64,000 bases of DNA, from contig JANQBS010000134.1 in NCBI GenBank assembly GCA_033085395.1, positions 44,890 through 108,889 of the forward strand, read 5' to 3'. This DNA is from Xanthoparmelia taractica (lineage: Eukaryota; Ascomycota; Lecanoromycetes; Lecanorales; Parmeliaceae). The notes below the pieces were generated by a model. It saw only the letters and a program-made list of their open reading frames with translations, did no database searches and was not told the DNA's origin. Shown here one piece after another: positions 1 through 11,984 of the stretch. A program made the translations under genes and the position numbers. Numbering within the stretch: position 1 is the stretch's first letter; the number at the start of each line of letters is the position of its first letter.

Positions 1-2023
1 TACAGAAAGTCGTCCTGCGTGGAATGGGATCTAGTGAGGCAGCGCCAAGAGGACCAAGATCTAGCTTGAGAAATGTACGAGGAAGAGGAAGCTCTCGACC
101 CACAGAAGACGCATTGGACCAGATTATAGTCAAAGGATTCAAACAGAGCAAAGCTGCTGCCAACCCAGGTGGTGGGATATCCGAACTGATTGCATTTTTG
201 GAAAGAAAAGCGACCCATCCGGATGCTCCAGAGGCGGTCAAAGTAAAGAAGGTATGTTTGACATTGCATTCCGCCAGGCAACAGCGACACCAAGACTCCA
301 AACTCTCCGGTCCGCCCTCGTTTCAAGCCAAGCTCCCAGAACGACGACCGAGTTTCTACGCTACCGCCTTGGGGCGACTTGCAACTTCAAGGTTATATGC
401 CTTGCTAACGCTGTCTAGTCACGACTTGAGGGTGACGCTCTGATCATTTCAGTACGACCAGAGGATACATCCAAGATTGAGAGACTCAACAATTTCCAAT
501 TTGCCGGCGCTGCGCTGGGCATTGAGGTCTTCCGCAGGAAAACATCTGAACCACTTGCGAGTAACGCAGACTCCGAAACGCCTAATACTATAAGTGTCTT
601 GAAATCTGTGCTCAGCCGGCGGTACAACTCAGATGCGAAGCTCCTGGATTTGTCACAACTCGGCGCCGACCCCGAACTTGTCAGCATTGGCATGTTCAGC
701 ACGACCTCAAGGGAATCAAAATTCTTCCCAGCGCTCATGAAGATCTGCGATAGCATTTTTACAACAGCGCATGCAAAAGAAGAGGCCATCGTCAGTGTTT
801 CGCTGGCCAACAATGCCTTAACTACCATAGCCTCGGTTACTACACTCTCGCAAACATTTCCAGCCCTTAAAAATCTCGATCTTTCCAACAACAAGTTGAA
901 GAACCTTACCGCGCTTGAAGGATGGCGGTGGAAATTTCGCAAGCTCAACCAACTCATACTTTCTGGAAACCCAATTGAGACTGAGGTATCGACATACAAA
1001 GACGAGATCATGAAATGGTATCCCACCCTCTCTACACTCAACACAGTACAAGTAAGATCTTTGGAGGATGCTAGAGCCGCGGCCAACGGCAAATTACCAA
1101 TCCCAGTCCTTGGACCCAGTTTCCGGGATGAAGCAGCCATTAGCGAGACATTCGTCAAGCAATTCTTCCCTGCCTACGATGCAGATCGCACGGCTTTGGT
1201 TAATGGTTATTACGATTCCCAATCGACTTTCTCCATCAGCATCAACCTTTCCGCTCCACATACCGCTGAAACTACAAATCAGAAACTACCTAGCTGGGAA
1301 TCGTACCTCAGGAAGAGCCGAAATCTAACAAGGATCACCCACCCGCCAAGTCGAATGTCACGTCTATACACCGGTATAGAGAGTATCAGAGATGGTTTCA
1401 CGAGCCTACCAGTCACTCGTCATCCGGACATCATGGCTGAATCTCACAAGTGGTGCGTCGAGTGCCACACCATACCGGGCTTACCAGACCCAACTGGACA
1501 GTCATCAAGTGGAGTTGGTGGGCTCATGGTCATGGTGCACGGAGAATTTGCGGAGGTGGATGTCTCAACTGGCCAATCAACAGCGCTACGGAGTTTCGAT
1601 CGGACGTTTGTCTTGGGGCCAGGAGGAGGGGTTGGAGGTATCCGTGTTGCATGTGATACGCTTGTCTTGAGGCAATATGGAGGCCACAATGCGTGGCGGC
1701 CCGAAGTAGAGGATAGTGCGGGTTTTCCTGCAACGCAAGTACAACATCAGATCAAGGTGCCGGTAGGATTCGCACAGTCTGGACCAGGCAAAACCGAGGA
1801 GCAGGTGCAGAAGGAGGTTATGGCAATGGAGCTGAGCAATCGCACGGGAATGACTCTGGAGTTTTCGGGACTGTGCCTGGAACAGTGCGGGTGGAACTTG
1901 GAGGGAGCGGCAGTGTCATTTGATCGAGCAAAGGTTTGTCGGTGTGCCCTCGTTATACGACTTCTTTACTTATATGATTATACCCAGGCATCCTTACCCG
2001 CAGAGGCCTTTGTCATGTCATGA
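1..2023 (+). CDS. MEX67: mRNA export receptor Mex67 (NXF1/TAP family), 5' partial
   Basis: General mRNA nuclear export receptor, which acts with Mtr2 at the nuclear pore. Exons by my splicing: 1-251, 419-1933, 1988-2023. The reading frame is open to the first base, and homologues have a longer N-terminus, so the start lies left of the window; the ATG at 24 is internal. In order one sees the Arg/Gly-rich N-terminus, an RNA-binding module (GGGISELIAFLERKA), leucine-rich repeats (LKNLDLSNNKLKNL, LILSGNPIE), an NTF2-like domain (SFRDEAAISETFVKQFFPAYD to the FDRTFVLGPGGG region) and a C-terminal TAP-C/UBA-like domain (MSNRTGMT-type start, CLEQCGWNLEGAAVSFDRAK) ending in AEAFVMS. Intron 1 (252-418) is long for this window; intron 2 (1934-1987) is 54 bp, in frame and stop-free. 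Identity is very secure; only the 5' end is missing. Confidence 0.95.
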
Positions 2024-3460
2024 GAAGTTAGTTTTTTCTAGGAGTATATGGATTGAAGGTTGGCAGAAAGATTGCGGATATCATTCTAATAGCAAAATGC
2101 TAGGCGTTGATCAACTAGGCACATTTACCAATAGTTTTCTCGTCAGCTGTGGTGCGAAGGTTGAAGGGCAGACCAGATATTCTGAAGCCAGGAGACGATA
2201 TTCATTGGGTGGATAAGTAGACAGGAGACAATCAACTTTTTTTCTTTTCCCTCCCCAAACTCGCTACTTGGTCCATCGTGATTGGAGATTGATGCTATGT
2301 CATTTGCAACATGAGCAACCGAATTAGAGGTATTGCAATTTCAGGATTATATATACCTATGTGGCTTCGTGAGGTTGTCGTAGAAGACAGGCAATTGGTT
2401 GCGGTAATATGAGTGCAAGATCTGGATGTGATGAGAGATCTGGCATTTTCCCCGAGACTATTCTGACTTATCCTGACTACAGTATTCTGTAAGCGAGGGT
2501 TAGCATGGGATGTTCAATACCAATACCTTTACACCATAGCTGTCGTTCGATAGGTTCATAGCATGGATAACATACCTTAAGGTTGGAAATTATTAGCTCA
2601 AGCTGAAAGGAAAGGGTTATTTATGATTATTTCTTTTATTTCAGAGGCCTGGATTTCTTTTAGATGCAGATAAATGCAGCTGCAAATGCAATTATCCCCC
2701 GGGGCCCCCCTAGCAGCTATTTTTATAGGCCCGGGGAGGGGGCGGCGAGGAATAATAATAATCATGCAAGGCCCCCTGAGTAGATCCAACGTTTTCTTTT
2801 TTTTTTTTGCAAACGCTCTTGGTTTTCCCGCCCATCCACCCATCCACCCATCCAATCACGTAACATGCAGTCTATCCGAACCAGATCGTCAATTTCATCG
2901 TACAGTCCACTCAACACTGTCATTCTCTCTCTTGTCGGCTTCTCAATTAATGGCACATGCCCTCAATCAATATTAATCATTCAATAACTCCTTCGCCAAA
3001 TATCAACATCCTCTGTCAATAATAAGAAAAACAAGTCGCCAAAAATTCTGCTGATGCTACTACCACGGTGCTCCTGGACCGCAAAAATATCCCCTATAAC
3101 CTCCCAACGTGATCGCCAATCCCCTGGTGAAACCCTTCTGCAACCACCTCAAACACCTCCTCAACGCCAACGACCATCAAGACCGGACCTCCAAGACTAT
3201 CGACAGCCTGGTATCGCGACTTTTTACCTCGTCGCAGCTCAATGCTAATCGATCCATCGGACCGGCACCACGGCATTACTCGTTACGCACCTCGCCTCAA
3301 TCACCTAACCTATCCTGCGACTTACACTCTCATTGCGCCCTGATTATACCACACTTCTACACCACTGAGCCGCACATGTACATGCATTGCGACAGGGACT
3401 GCGACTTGTCGTTTCTTCTCAGCTGAATCAGCCGAGCAGCCCCTCTTCACTTCTTTCACA
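2024..3460. other. intergenic region MEX67 / Sel1-repeat gene
   Basis: No coding gene recognised. It holds the MEX67 3' flank and the promoter/5' UTR of the next gene. A C/G-rich patch with a T run lies near 2695-2810 and a short (ATCC)-type repeat near 2830-2853. The last 400 bp are pyrimidine-rich, as is common upstream of fungal start codons. Confidence 0.6.
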
Positions 3461-5853
3461 ATGGCCAAACGTCCAACCTTTATTGATCTGAGCTCCAAGT
3501 CTTATGAATCAACGCACAACGGGATCCCAGTCCATACTTCGGGAACCTCATCTCCAAGGATGCAGCATTACGCAGGCGACATACCCCCAGCAATGTCCCC
3601 CCTGGACATGTTTGCTATGCAAAGCAGACTCCTGGCGAAACAACTGGACGATAGTAAAAGAAATGGTAGGCGAGTGAGCAGGCTACCTCCACTCACCACT
3701 GGTGATCCGATCACCAAGCAAAATTCCATGTACAACAGGTCAAGATCGCTCGAACCACATAACGTGATACCAGGGTCACCCCCAAGAGCCAGAGATGAAG
3801 ATACATCTGGGACAATGCCCGAGGTGGAGAACCCTAATTTTCGACCCAAATCTCTTTATCCTCGAATGAGCAATATGCCACTAGTTGAGGACGAGCCAAA
3901 TGATTATGAGGGTCCAACACCAGACCTACCTTTCGTCACACCTGCGGAATATTATCCAGTCCGGACTAATGATTATTTTGGCGCACCGAGAGCAAAGTCC
4001 CCGGAACCGGCATCTCCAGCAGGAAGGAGCGCTGAGGCAACAGAACCAAACCAATTCGTCTACCCGCGAGGAAACGCCGAACCTTTCGACCAACATGAGC
4101 CACAGCGTGAGATGTCTATCACGTCTACGTCGTCTCGGGGGTATAATGGCTCATTAGCACCACCAAAGTCACCCCATGTACGTCATGCTGGAAGCATTAG
4201 ATCAATTCCTCAAGACAGTTCAGATGATGAGTATAGCGCTTCTACTGGCCGGTCTGGATTCTCCCAACACAGAAAAGACTCTTCCAGCAGCGGTTTCTCT
4301 GTACCTCACTCGCCCTTTTCTCCTTTCGCACAGGTTCATGCTCGGTCACCCTCTTTGAACTCTGAATACTCCATTGGCGGTTCGCGCCAGGTTCGCCCGA
4401 CTTTCAACTTCTCGCGGCCGCTCAGCAGAGCCAGTCGGCCATCAGCGGACATGCCATCCCGACAACCCTCTTTCGATAGCCGGCCGTCGATGGATGCAGT
4501 TCGGCCTCCTTTCAGCTCGACATCTCGTCAGCCCTCTTCTGATAGCCAGCGTTTTCTATTCGTGGATGATAATGTGCAAACGCCTATGAGCGTGGACAGC
4601 GAACAATTCCCAGATCCCCAGAATCCACCAGATGCACCAGCGCCCTCCTACATCTACGCCAAGTTCTCTCTTCCCCGTGGCAGAATATTGCAGCGAGATT
4701 CAAAGGCTTTACGCAATGAGCAAATGCCCGCACTCGAGCGGGACCAATCTCAAGTACCAGTAAGCGTTCGTCCTACCACACCGCTCGCCGCCAGGCCGAT
4801 GACGCCTACCCGATCACCAAAACCTAGCCTGGAGCTTCACAGATCTTCATTACGCCGTTCTTTTGAACAGCGGCGCCAATCATCCCCACCTCCTACTTAC
4901 GAGCAGATCCCGAGAAGCTCACCGCGGTCCTCCTCTGAGCAGGCTTCAAGTGGATCGCCCCGTCCTTCTACCGACCAGAAATCAAACGGCTCCCCAGAGC
5001 AGAATCACAGGCCGCCTCCAACTCCAGTCCAAGGCGACGCTCAGTCGGGATACTCAGCCTCTACACGGTCAGCAAGTACCATCAAAGCACGCCCTCGCGC
5101 ACCAGCTCCGTCCGTAGAGCTAGGTCCAGAAGATCATCTGGCAAAGGGTATTGAGTTGCATGAGCGCGGGGCCGCTCGAGAATCTACCTACCACCTCCGC
5201 ATTGCAGCAAGACAGAACCTTCCGACGGCCATGCTGCTGTACGCACTAGCCTGTCGCCATGGATGGGGCATGCGTCCCAACCAGCAAGAAGGCGTCCAAT
5301 GGCTTCGCAAAGCCGCAGACTGTGCCAGCATAGAAATTGCAGTTGATGAAGGCAAGGATGGAAATCCGGCCGACATCACAGAGCGGAAGACCCGGCGTGC
5401 ACAATTCGCCTTGAGTATATACGAGCTTGGAGTCAGTCACATGAATGGCTGGGGCATCGAGCAAGACAAAACGCTCGCTCTGCGGTGTTTTGAGATCGCA
5501 GCCAACTGGGGTGATCCAGATGCAATGGCGGAGGCTGGGTTCTGCTACGCGCAAGGCCAGGGTTGCAAGAAGGACTTGAAGAAGGCGGCTCATTACTATA
5601 GGATGGCAGAGGCGAAGGGCATGAGTATGGTTGGCAATAGCTGGTACGTCCCTTCCAAAAGCCAATCAGAGTGACTGTCTGCTAATGTACGGATAGGATC
5701 TACAAACCTAAATATGCAGACGACAGCGACACGAACGAGCGCCAGGGGCGTGGCGCGAAACAGACGACGCCGGAAAAGAAACCGCGGGACAAGTCGAGGA
5801 CCAGGACGATGGCGATTTTTGGACGCAAAAAATCGGTTTCTGTCAAGCCTTGA
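3461..5853 (+). CDS. Sel1-repeat protein (Skt5/Dsf2-like)
   Basis: Exons 3461-5643 and 5697-5853; predicted about 779 residues. The N-terminal two thirds are Ser/Pro/Arg-rich and probably disordered. From about residue 560 there are Sel1-type (TPR-like) repeats: HLAKGIELHERGAARESTYH, AMLLYALACRHGWGMRPNQQ, LSIYELGVSHMNGWGIEQDK and AMAEAGFCYAQGQGCKKDLK. The 53-bp intron is needed to reach the family-typical SWIYKPKY ending; without splicing the protein would stop 10 codons into the intron. The tail is basic and ends FGRKKSVSVKP. Related fungal proteins are chitin synthase activators or Dsf2-like proteins; the CAAX box of true Skt5 is absent, so I do not assign the exact role. The start is the ATG in the context CACAATGGCC. 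Confidence 0.85.
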
Positions 5854-6357
5854 GGGCTGCTTTCTTTCCCTTTTCGAATCCAGGTTCATGTTGTATCATC
5901 GACTTATTATACCCTTGCTTCTGGCGGGAACTTTCTTCCACCTCCATCGGAGGCTTTTAGCGCGTTATCTTTGTTACTGCCGACGAGTCGAAGGCTTGCT
6001 CCGTTGGCGGTCTTGGAGGGATATCGAATGCTTAAAGCATTGGCTTTTGATAAAAATATGACATGTTCTTTGATCCATCTGCTTTTCTCCCCAATTGTCT
6101 ATGTACCATTTGATAACCGATGATTCGTCCCGACTGGATCGTCTTTCCACATCTCACCTCTGCCATCCTCGCTGCCTTGGCCTCAACGCAACCCACCGTT
6201 GGGACAGTACTCGCACAAGGACTCAAAGCCATGCACAATCGCAGTCTCGAATTACCCCTCTCCCCGAAAGGAATCCCCCCATGAAACCACTCCTATTCTT
6301 CACATCGATCCCAGTCCACCCCAGTTCACGTAAATGTAAGCCCCACATTCAGCGAAG
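5854..6357. other. convergent intergenic region
   Basis: 3' flanks of two convergent genes. I see no further gene. The right end merges into the CT-rich repeats of the acetyltransferase 3' end. Confidence 0.5.
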
Positions 6358-7740
6358 TCATACCACCGCCCTTTCCTCCTCCTCCTCCTCCTCCGCCTCC
6401 TCCTCCTCCCCCAACACCGCCCCCAAATCAACCCCAACCCACCGAACCCTCCACCCTTCCTTCCCCCCCAACCCCCTCGCCACCCCCACGCTCCCCACAT
6501 TCCCCTCGGCGACATCGCTGTGCGCCCAGCCTTTTCCTCCTCCGCCGTACTCTTCATTCCTGGCCCCTTCATTATTCTCATCATTGCTATCATTATCATT
6601 ATCACCACCATCGACAGTAACGGAATCAACGTCCCGAAACCCCATCCCCGCCGCGTCATCCGCCAGACACCCCAGCAGGCGCCGCGTGACCGCTTTTGCG
6701 AGACCGAGGTTTCGGTGTCGGGGTTCGACGTGCAAGGATGTCAGGCTGCCGTCTGCGCCGAGGTAGGCCCATGCTATGGGTGGCGCTTGTTCGTCTTCGT
6801 TGTTGTTGTTGTTTTGCGGGGGTGGGGGGTTGGTGTGGGGGGTTGTATGTGGATATGGAGTTGGAGATGCAGATGCAGATGTAGAGATAGGGATGCGGTA
6901 GCGCACGCAGCAATTGCCCAGCTCCGCGAGCGTCTTTTCCGTCCTTGGGATCGCGCTCCGGGACATTGTCAGTCTGAGCTCGTCTCCGCTGCCGCTGGTG
7001 TTGAGGTTGCCGAAGGCATAGCCGGGCGGTAGCCCCGACGTATCATCCTCGTTCTCGCGCGATCGTCTTCCTCCTCCTCTTCCTCCTCCTCCTCCTCCTC
7101 CTCCTCCTTCTCCTTCGTGATCTCGGATTCCACGATCAGAAGGAGGCCCAATGAGCCATTTGCAATACGGCACGCTGATACTACTTATCACGCCCCTCAC
7201 ACCACCGCCCTTATCCCCCCCATCATCATCATCATCATCATCATCATTATCATCCTCATGCTTAAGTTTTCTAGAAACAACATCCCTCGGCACCAACCTC
7301 CGCACTTCCTCTTCCCCCCAAATAAGCCCCAGCAACTTCTCATTCACCGACCCCACGACAACCAAGGGCGTCCTTGTGGCCGGTAAACGCGCAATCGCCG
7401 CCAAAAGGGCGCGGCATTGCGCTTTCGCTTCTTCTCTTTGGCGCTGCGAGGGTGTCGGCGGGGAAGGGAGGGTTTCGTAGGTGGAGAAGATCCAGCATTC
7501 GGTTTCGGGGGCGCGGGTGCGGTCGGTCCAGGTTGCGGCGAAGGTGGGTGGTAGTGATGATAATGATAATGAGGAGGAGGGGAAAGTTGCGATTGTGCGG
7601 GCGGAGGGTGAGGAGGTGTGGAATTGGAGGCGGCGGAGGAGGGGGAGGGATTCTGGGAGGTGGGGGAGGAGGTGGGGGGCGAGGGTTTTGAGGGGTGTGG
7701 GGTGGGTGTAGGCTTTTGGGGAGCTGACTCCGGCGGTCAT
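6358..7740 (-). CDS. GNAT-family N-acetyltransferase (FR47-like) with low-complexity insertions
   Basis: Single-exon 460-residue protein. The C-terminal half carries a GNAT fold: the strand and acetyl-CoA-binding helix read TSLHVEPRHRNLGLAKAVTRRLL, then KGWAHSDVAEGN and a WRVRWVGVDL end strand. This layout is that of uncharacterised fungal GNAT proteins related to the FR47 / glycine N-acyltransferase-like group; the substrate is unknown. Homopolymer stretches interrupt the domain: Asp run near residue 170, Gly run near 215, Asn run near 315, Glu run at the C-terminus. Each is encoded by a trinucleotide microsatellite (CAT, CTC/CCT, TTG, CTC on the plus strand). These make the protein longer than typical family members. 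The start ATG (7738-7740) is the first in the frame. Confidence 0.75.
   Translation of the reverse strand: MTAGVSSPKAYTHPTPLKTLAPHLLPHLPESLPLLRRLQFHTSSPSARTIATFPSSSLSLSSLPPTFAATWTDRTRAPETECWIFSTYETLPSPPTPSQRQREEAKAQCRALLAAIARLPATRTPLVVVGSVNEKLLGLIWGEEEVRRLVPRDVVSRKLKHEDDNDDDDDDDDGGDKGGGVRGVISSISVPYCKWLIGPPSDRGIRDHEGEGGGGGGGGGRGGGRRSRENEDDTSGLPPGYAFGNLNTSGSGDELRLTMSRSAIPRTEKTLAELGNCCVRYRIPISTSASASPTPYPHTTPHTNPPPPQNNNNNEDEQAPPIAWAYLGADGSLTSLHVEPRHRNLGLAKAVTRRLLGCLADDAAGMGFRDVDSVTVDGGDNDNDSNDENNEGARNEEYGGGGKGWAHSDVAEGNVGSVGVARGLGGKEGWRVRWVGVDLGAVLGEEEEAEEEEEEERAVV
7069..7110. repeat. (CTC/CCT)n trinucleotide microsatellite
   Basis: Imperfect CCT/CTC run inside the acetyltransferase gene. On the coding strand it encodes a glycine-rich tract in the middle of the protein. 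Confidence 0.85.
7221..7247. repeat. (CAT)n trinucleotide microsatellite
   Basis: Nine CAT-type units inside the acetyltransferase gene. On the coding strand they encode a run of aspartates. Confidence 0.9.
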
Positions 7741-8220
7741 GATTGGGAGGAAGCGGAGGGGTTACGTTTTTAGAGGATGATTAATGGATGGTGAGCTATA
7801 TACATCTATAGCTGCTCATCACAAAAATCGTTTGATTTTTATGCTCTCATACGAAGTTTTACTTGATAGTTTCGACTTTCCGTTTCTCGAGCCTTGCTAC
7901 CAACCCTATATTGTGAATATATTCGTAGTTTTACACATTGTAAGTCCCCTGAATTCATATCTTAGATTCATCCCTGGCGTGGAGGGAAGAGTTGGAGGTA
8001 ATGACTCCTAAAAGTTGGTGTATGTCGTGGGGAAATTGTACCCAATATGAGGTCCTGCTTGTCTCGAGAAGGTCCCAATACTGTCAACTTTGGGGCCATC
8101 AATATCTGCCATTCCCTCGCTATTCGACGAGTATTCCTGCCTCTTGTGAGGACCGCCTTCAGCCTTAAAAGTGCGCGCGTGTCGACATAAGCCTTCCTGT
8201 AGACCCGCAAGCTCAGGTCA
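7741..8220. other. intergenic region GNAT / MSH1
   Basis: Holds the promoter of the GNAT gene and the 3' flank of MSH1. Moderately AT-rich; nothing further recognised. Confidence 0.5.
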
Positions 8221-11200
8221 TCACGCCGTCGCTGCTTGAGGCAGTGTTGTTTCAAAAGACCCGTCAGACCGGGCATTGAAGTTTTCTAGAACGGTCCGGG
8301 CGGTCTCAATTGCTGCCTCTGGAATTCCTGGAATAGGGTTAGTATTTAGCTATTGAGTATCGCATCTCCCGGTGGGTTCATACCTGCAAGGCGTGCTACT
8401 TTTAAAGCATGAGAGCTCCTATTGACGCCTCTCCGGAGGCGGTGAATAAAAGAAAATGATCCTCCGGGTCGCTCCACCACATCCGTGCAGTAACATGCCA
8501 AGTGCTTAAAATCTTTTGTCATGTCTGCTAAAGCGTGGAAGTGTGTAGCGAAAAGTGTTCGACAGAGATTCTTGTAGTATAAATGGTGCAGGCAAGCGAA
8601 GCCCACCGCAATCCCATCTTCCGGCGTCGTTCCACGTCCAATCTCGTCCATTATAACAAACGACTGGGGTGTGGCTTGGTTGAGAATCGCAGCAGTCTCC
8701 ATCATCTCCACCATGAAAGTGGACTGATCTCGGAAAAGGTCGTCTGCAGAGCCTACTCTCGTAAATATCTGGTCGACCAAGCCTATTTCTGCACGCTCGG
8801 CAGGAACGAAGGATCCAACCTGGGCCAGTACAGAGATTAGAGCATTCTGGCGTAAGAATGTGCTCTTGCCAGCCATATTGGGGCCTGTGATGAGCCAAAT
8901 ACGTTCCTCTACGCCAATCGAGCAGTCGTTGCTGACGAACGCCCTTCCTTGCTCTTCCAAACCAAGCTTTACCGTCGGATGCCGCCCTCCGATGATCTTG
9001 TGGTCCAGCCCCGAGTTCAGAACAGGTCGTACAAACCCTTGCTCTTCCGCAAGAGTTGCGAATGAGCAGCCGATATCAAGCTCGTCGAGTACCGCAGCAT
9101 TCTGTCGTAGTTTGACTAGGTTCACAATAACTTGTTCACGCAAGAGTTGGAACACTCTCTGTTCTTCAGCTTTGATGCGTAGCTTTGCTTGATCTATCTT
9201 ACTTCCAAGACTGCTCCACTCGGAGTAATAGAAGGAGCGTGTTGACTTGGTTGACTTAACGTCCCGAGCTGGAGCATACTTCTTCAAGGATGCCGCAACA
9301 TCTTTAGGCCCTCTGACATGGCAGTAATGCCCCAGATTTGGAGTAGACTTTAATGTTAGGCTTGGTGCATCCAGCTCTTCTCTCAAGCGAGATGTCAAGT
9401 ATGCTTTATTCATACGCACACTGTCTAGCTCTTCATGCAGGCTCTCCAGCCTGGTACTCGCGTTTTTCCGCAGGACCCAGGCATCCTCTTCCTCCCCTTC
9501 CTGGTCGGTGGAAGTGGAAGGTTTCTGCTTTACCTTGGAGCGCGAGAGGTGGGTCATCGCCGCTTGGTCCTCTGACGACCCTTCCTTTTCCAGGACTCCC
9601 TTGGCCATTGAGATTATAGTTGATTTCTCAATTTCCTCAATGCGATGACTCTCCGTGAGGCCGTCTTCGTCTATGGCGTCCGCAATTCGAGCCGCGAGTG
9701 CTTTTGGTTCTTCAAGCCGAAGTCGGCATCTTAGGTTTTGCAAAGACTGCTGATGCTTTCGATCCAGGGTATCTGTTTCAGAGCCTGCTTCAGACAAAGT
9801 AGAATGAGTCTCAAGTAGGCTCGCTATGGCGCTCGTCGCCTCAATCGTCCTAAGCAGGCTGATCAGGTCATCGGCATCTCCTCGGCCTAGAGAAAATTTC
9901 TGCACGAGACGTTGAGAATCGTAGCTGCGACGAAGGAGACTCGTGATCTCTTCTCTGAGAGCTCGGTCTCGTAAAAGTACTGTTACAACGTCGAGCCTTG
10001 CATTTATGACCTGCAGAGACATAGAAGGGGAAGCAATCCACTCTCTGAGCAGCCTTGTACCGCTTTTAGTAACGGTTCGACGCACTGTATGCAATAGACT
10101 GCCTTTGCCGCCGCCTACTCCGCCCTTGGAAGTTTCCAAAATCTCCAAGGCTCTCATACTGTTCTTGTCAATACTCATGGTCTCCTTGTCTTGTCTGCGG
10201 AATGGTGGCTGTAATTTAATCCCTGAACCCTGAAGCCTGTCCCTCACATATGCCAGAAGCAAGCTTCCTGCGGCGACTTCCTCTTTCGTGAATGTAGACT
10301 GCAATTCCATGGGCACTTCTGATTCCAACATTGGCGTCCAGGAGGACATAGATAGCGACTGTGCTGGTGACGCGTGATAAGTCACAAGATGACGTTGCTG
10401 CTCCAGTATGCCCATTATGGTCTCCTTCATGCTGTCTTCAAGATCATCGCCTAATACGATCTCCCTCGGCCCTATCCGCGCAGCAGTGGAAGCCAGCGAC
10501 CCGATCGTGGTTGTTTGTGTGAAAAAACTTCCTGTTGATAGATCCAGCCAGGCCAAACCGATCGACTTCGATATCAGTGACTGAGGCGTTGAACCCTTCA
10601 AGAGCTCTGCTGGAATCTTCTCCGTCTCCGAAGGATACGGCGACTCGCTGGGCCCAGGTGGGTAAAGAGCCAACAGGAAATTATTCTCGTATGGATCCAT
10701 AAACTTCTCATCGATCAAAGTGCCCGGCGTGATTGTCCTAGTGACTCTGCGGTCAAACAATAGGCCTCCAGACTTGACAGTGCCAGAAGCATCGTTTGCA
10801 AACTCCTCGCTAATGGCTACGAATTCATTAAGATCCTGCACGAGGATCTTAAGGAATCGTTCCAGTTGATAGAAAGGGAAACCTGCCATGGGCACTGACC
10901 CGGCAGCAGTCTTCTTTTGGCCCACTTTGATGTTGAGAAGAGGTCCATATTTTTCCGCGTGCTCAAAGTACAGCTCGTAGAAACCGCCCACTCTTGTCAA
11001 TAGTACACACTTGTCGAACTTGTGCATATTGTCTCGTGCCTGCTGGACCACCGTGGGATATGCTGGGCCGGCATCCTCAACCTCTGGGATGTCAAGCTTG
11101 ACTGTAGAAGTGGTTTGTGGAAGATCATCGAGTGCAATGGTTGCCCGTGATTTTGCTCCACGGTATTGGATCTTTGGGGCAATTCCCCAGCCATATCCAT

Positions 11201-11309
11201 GGCGGCAAGTGTATGCGTTTAGAGAGTTGCCCGCACTCCTATACAGGCATATATCCAGGTCTTTCCACAAAAGTCTTTTGCGGATCGCAGAGAAAGCTAC
11301 ATTTCGCAT
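8221..11309 (-). CDS. MSH1: DNA mismatch repair protein Msh1, mitochondrial
   Basis: MutS homologue maintaining mitochondrial DNA. Exons 11309-8384 and 8327-8221 (56-bp intron); predicted 1010 residues. The first in-frame ATG is at 11309; the frame is open further up but only with non-ATG codons. The N-terminus is basic and rich in Arg/Ser/Leu (MRNVAFSAIRKRLLWKDLDI), consistent with a mitochondrial presequence. Mismatch-binding domain I is visible with the GGFYELYFEHAEKYGP motif (the Phe-X-Glu mismatch contact appears as FYELY). The core and clamp follow. The ATPase has Walker A TGPNMAGKSTFLRQ, Walker B VIMDEIGRGTTPEDG and the signature STFMVEMMETA. Splicing changes the C-terminus to PEAAIETARTVLENFNARSD, as in homologues. 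Lies codirectional with YDJ1. Confidence 0.95.
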
Positions 11310-11984
11310 CGCTGTGTTGCAACGTGAGGTCAAGCGGAGCCGCGGCAGAGAGACGCGACGGGTTTTTGATAGGGCTGAATTTGAGCGCTTTGGCTCTTGT
11401 GTCAAGTATATGGGCCTGGAGTATACATATAGCTCAATAGCAGAGTAACGGGTTTCTACGAAGAGGTGAGAGACAATCTATTCCCAGAAGGATCACGTTC
11501 TATCTCCTTTGTCCTAGATTCAGCTACGAATGCAGTACCGTTTCAGTTTGTCAAACAGACACAAAGAACATGGCCATCGGCCATCAAAGGCCGAAAAATA
11601 TGAATGCAATATGATTTTCTCTATCATATGGGAACTCTAAGACGCCATGCACGGATTCGAAAAAGATGCCCCTGGAAGGCCGAGCAACCATGTTGTAAAG
11701 AAGCGGTTAAAAAATCTATCAGACCTGTAACGGATTGACAATGCAATCCCAGGTCAGCAGCTGATCAGGTGCTTACCAAACCCCTATGCCGAAGCCACGC
11801 TCTGCAGCTGGTAGAACCTGTCAAATGTCCCAGCCAGTGCGCCACATGGAACAATAAAGTAGGTAGGGTAGGTTGGTAGGCGCGGTGGTAGTATGTAGTA
11901 GTAGTCATTCGAAAGGTAGTGAAAGTGGTGTCGTAGTCGGTATCCCCCAACGAATATTCATCACTCATCAGACGTTTTGCAGGC
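11310..11984. other. intergenic region MSH1 / YDJ1
   Basis: Promoter of MSH1 and 3' flank of YDJ1. A short run of GTAGGTAGG-type repeats lies near 11865-11885. No gene seen. Confidence 0.5.

Noticed and set aside
5246..5665. Minus-strand frame of 139 codons
   Set aside because: Antisense shadow of the Sel1 repeats, which are clearly coding on the plus strand.
6095..6766. Plus-strand frame of 223 codons opposite the acetyltransferase
   Set aside because: Pro/Ser/Thr-rich mirror of the repeat-laden coding strand; the GNAT motifs are on the minus strand.
11310..11405. Upstream extension of MSH1
   Set aside because: The frame continues to 11405 but begins with TTG, not ATG. The ATG at 11309 already starts a good mitochondrial presequence.
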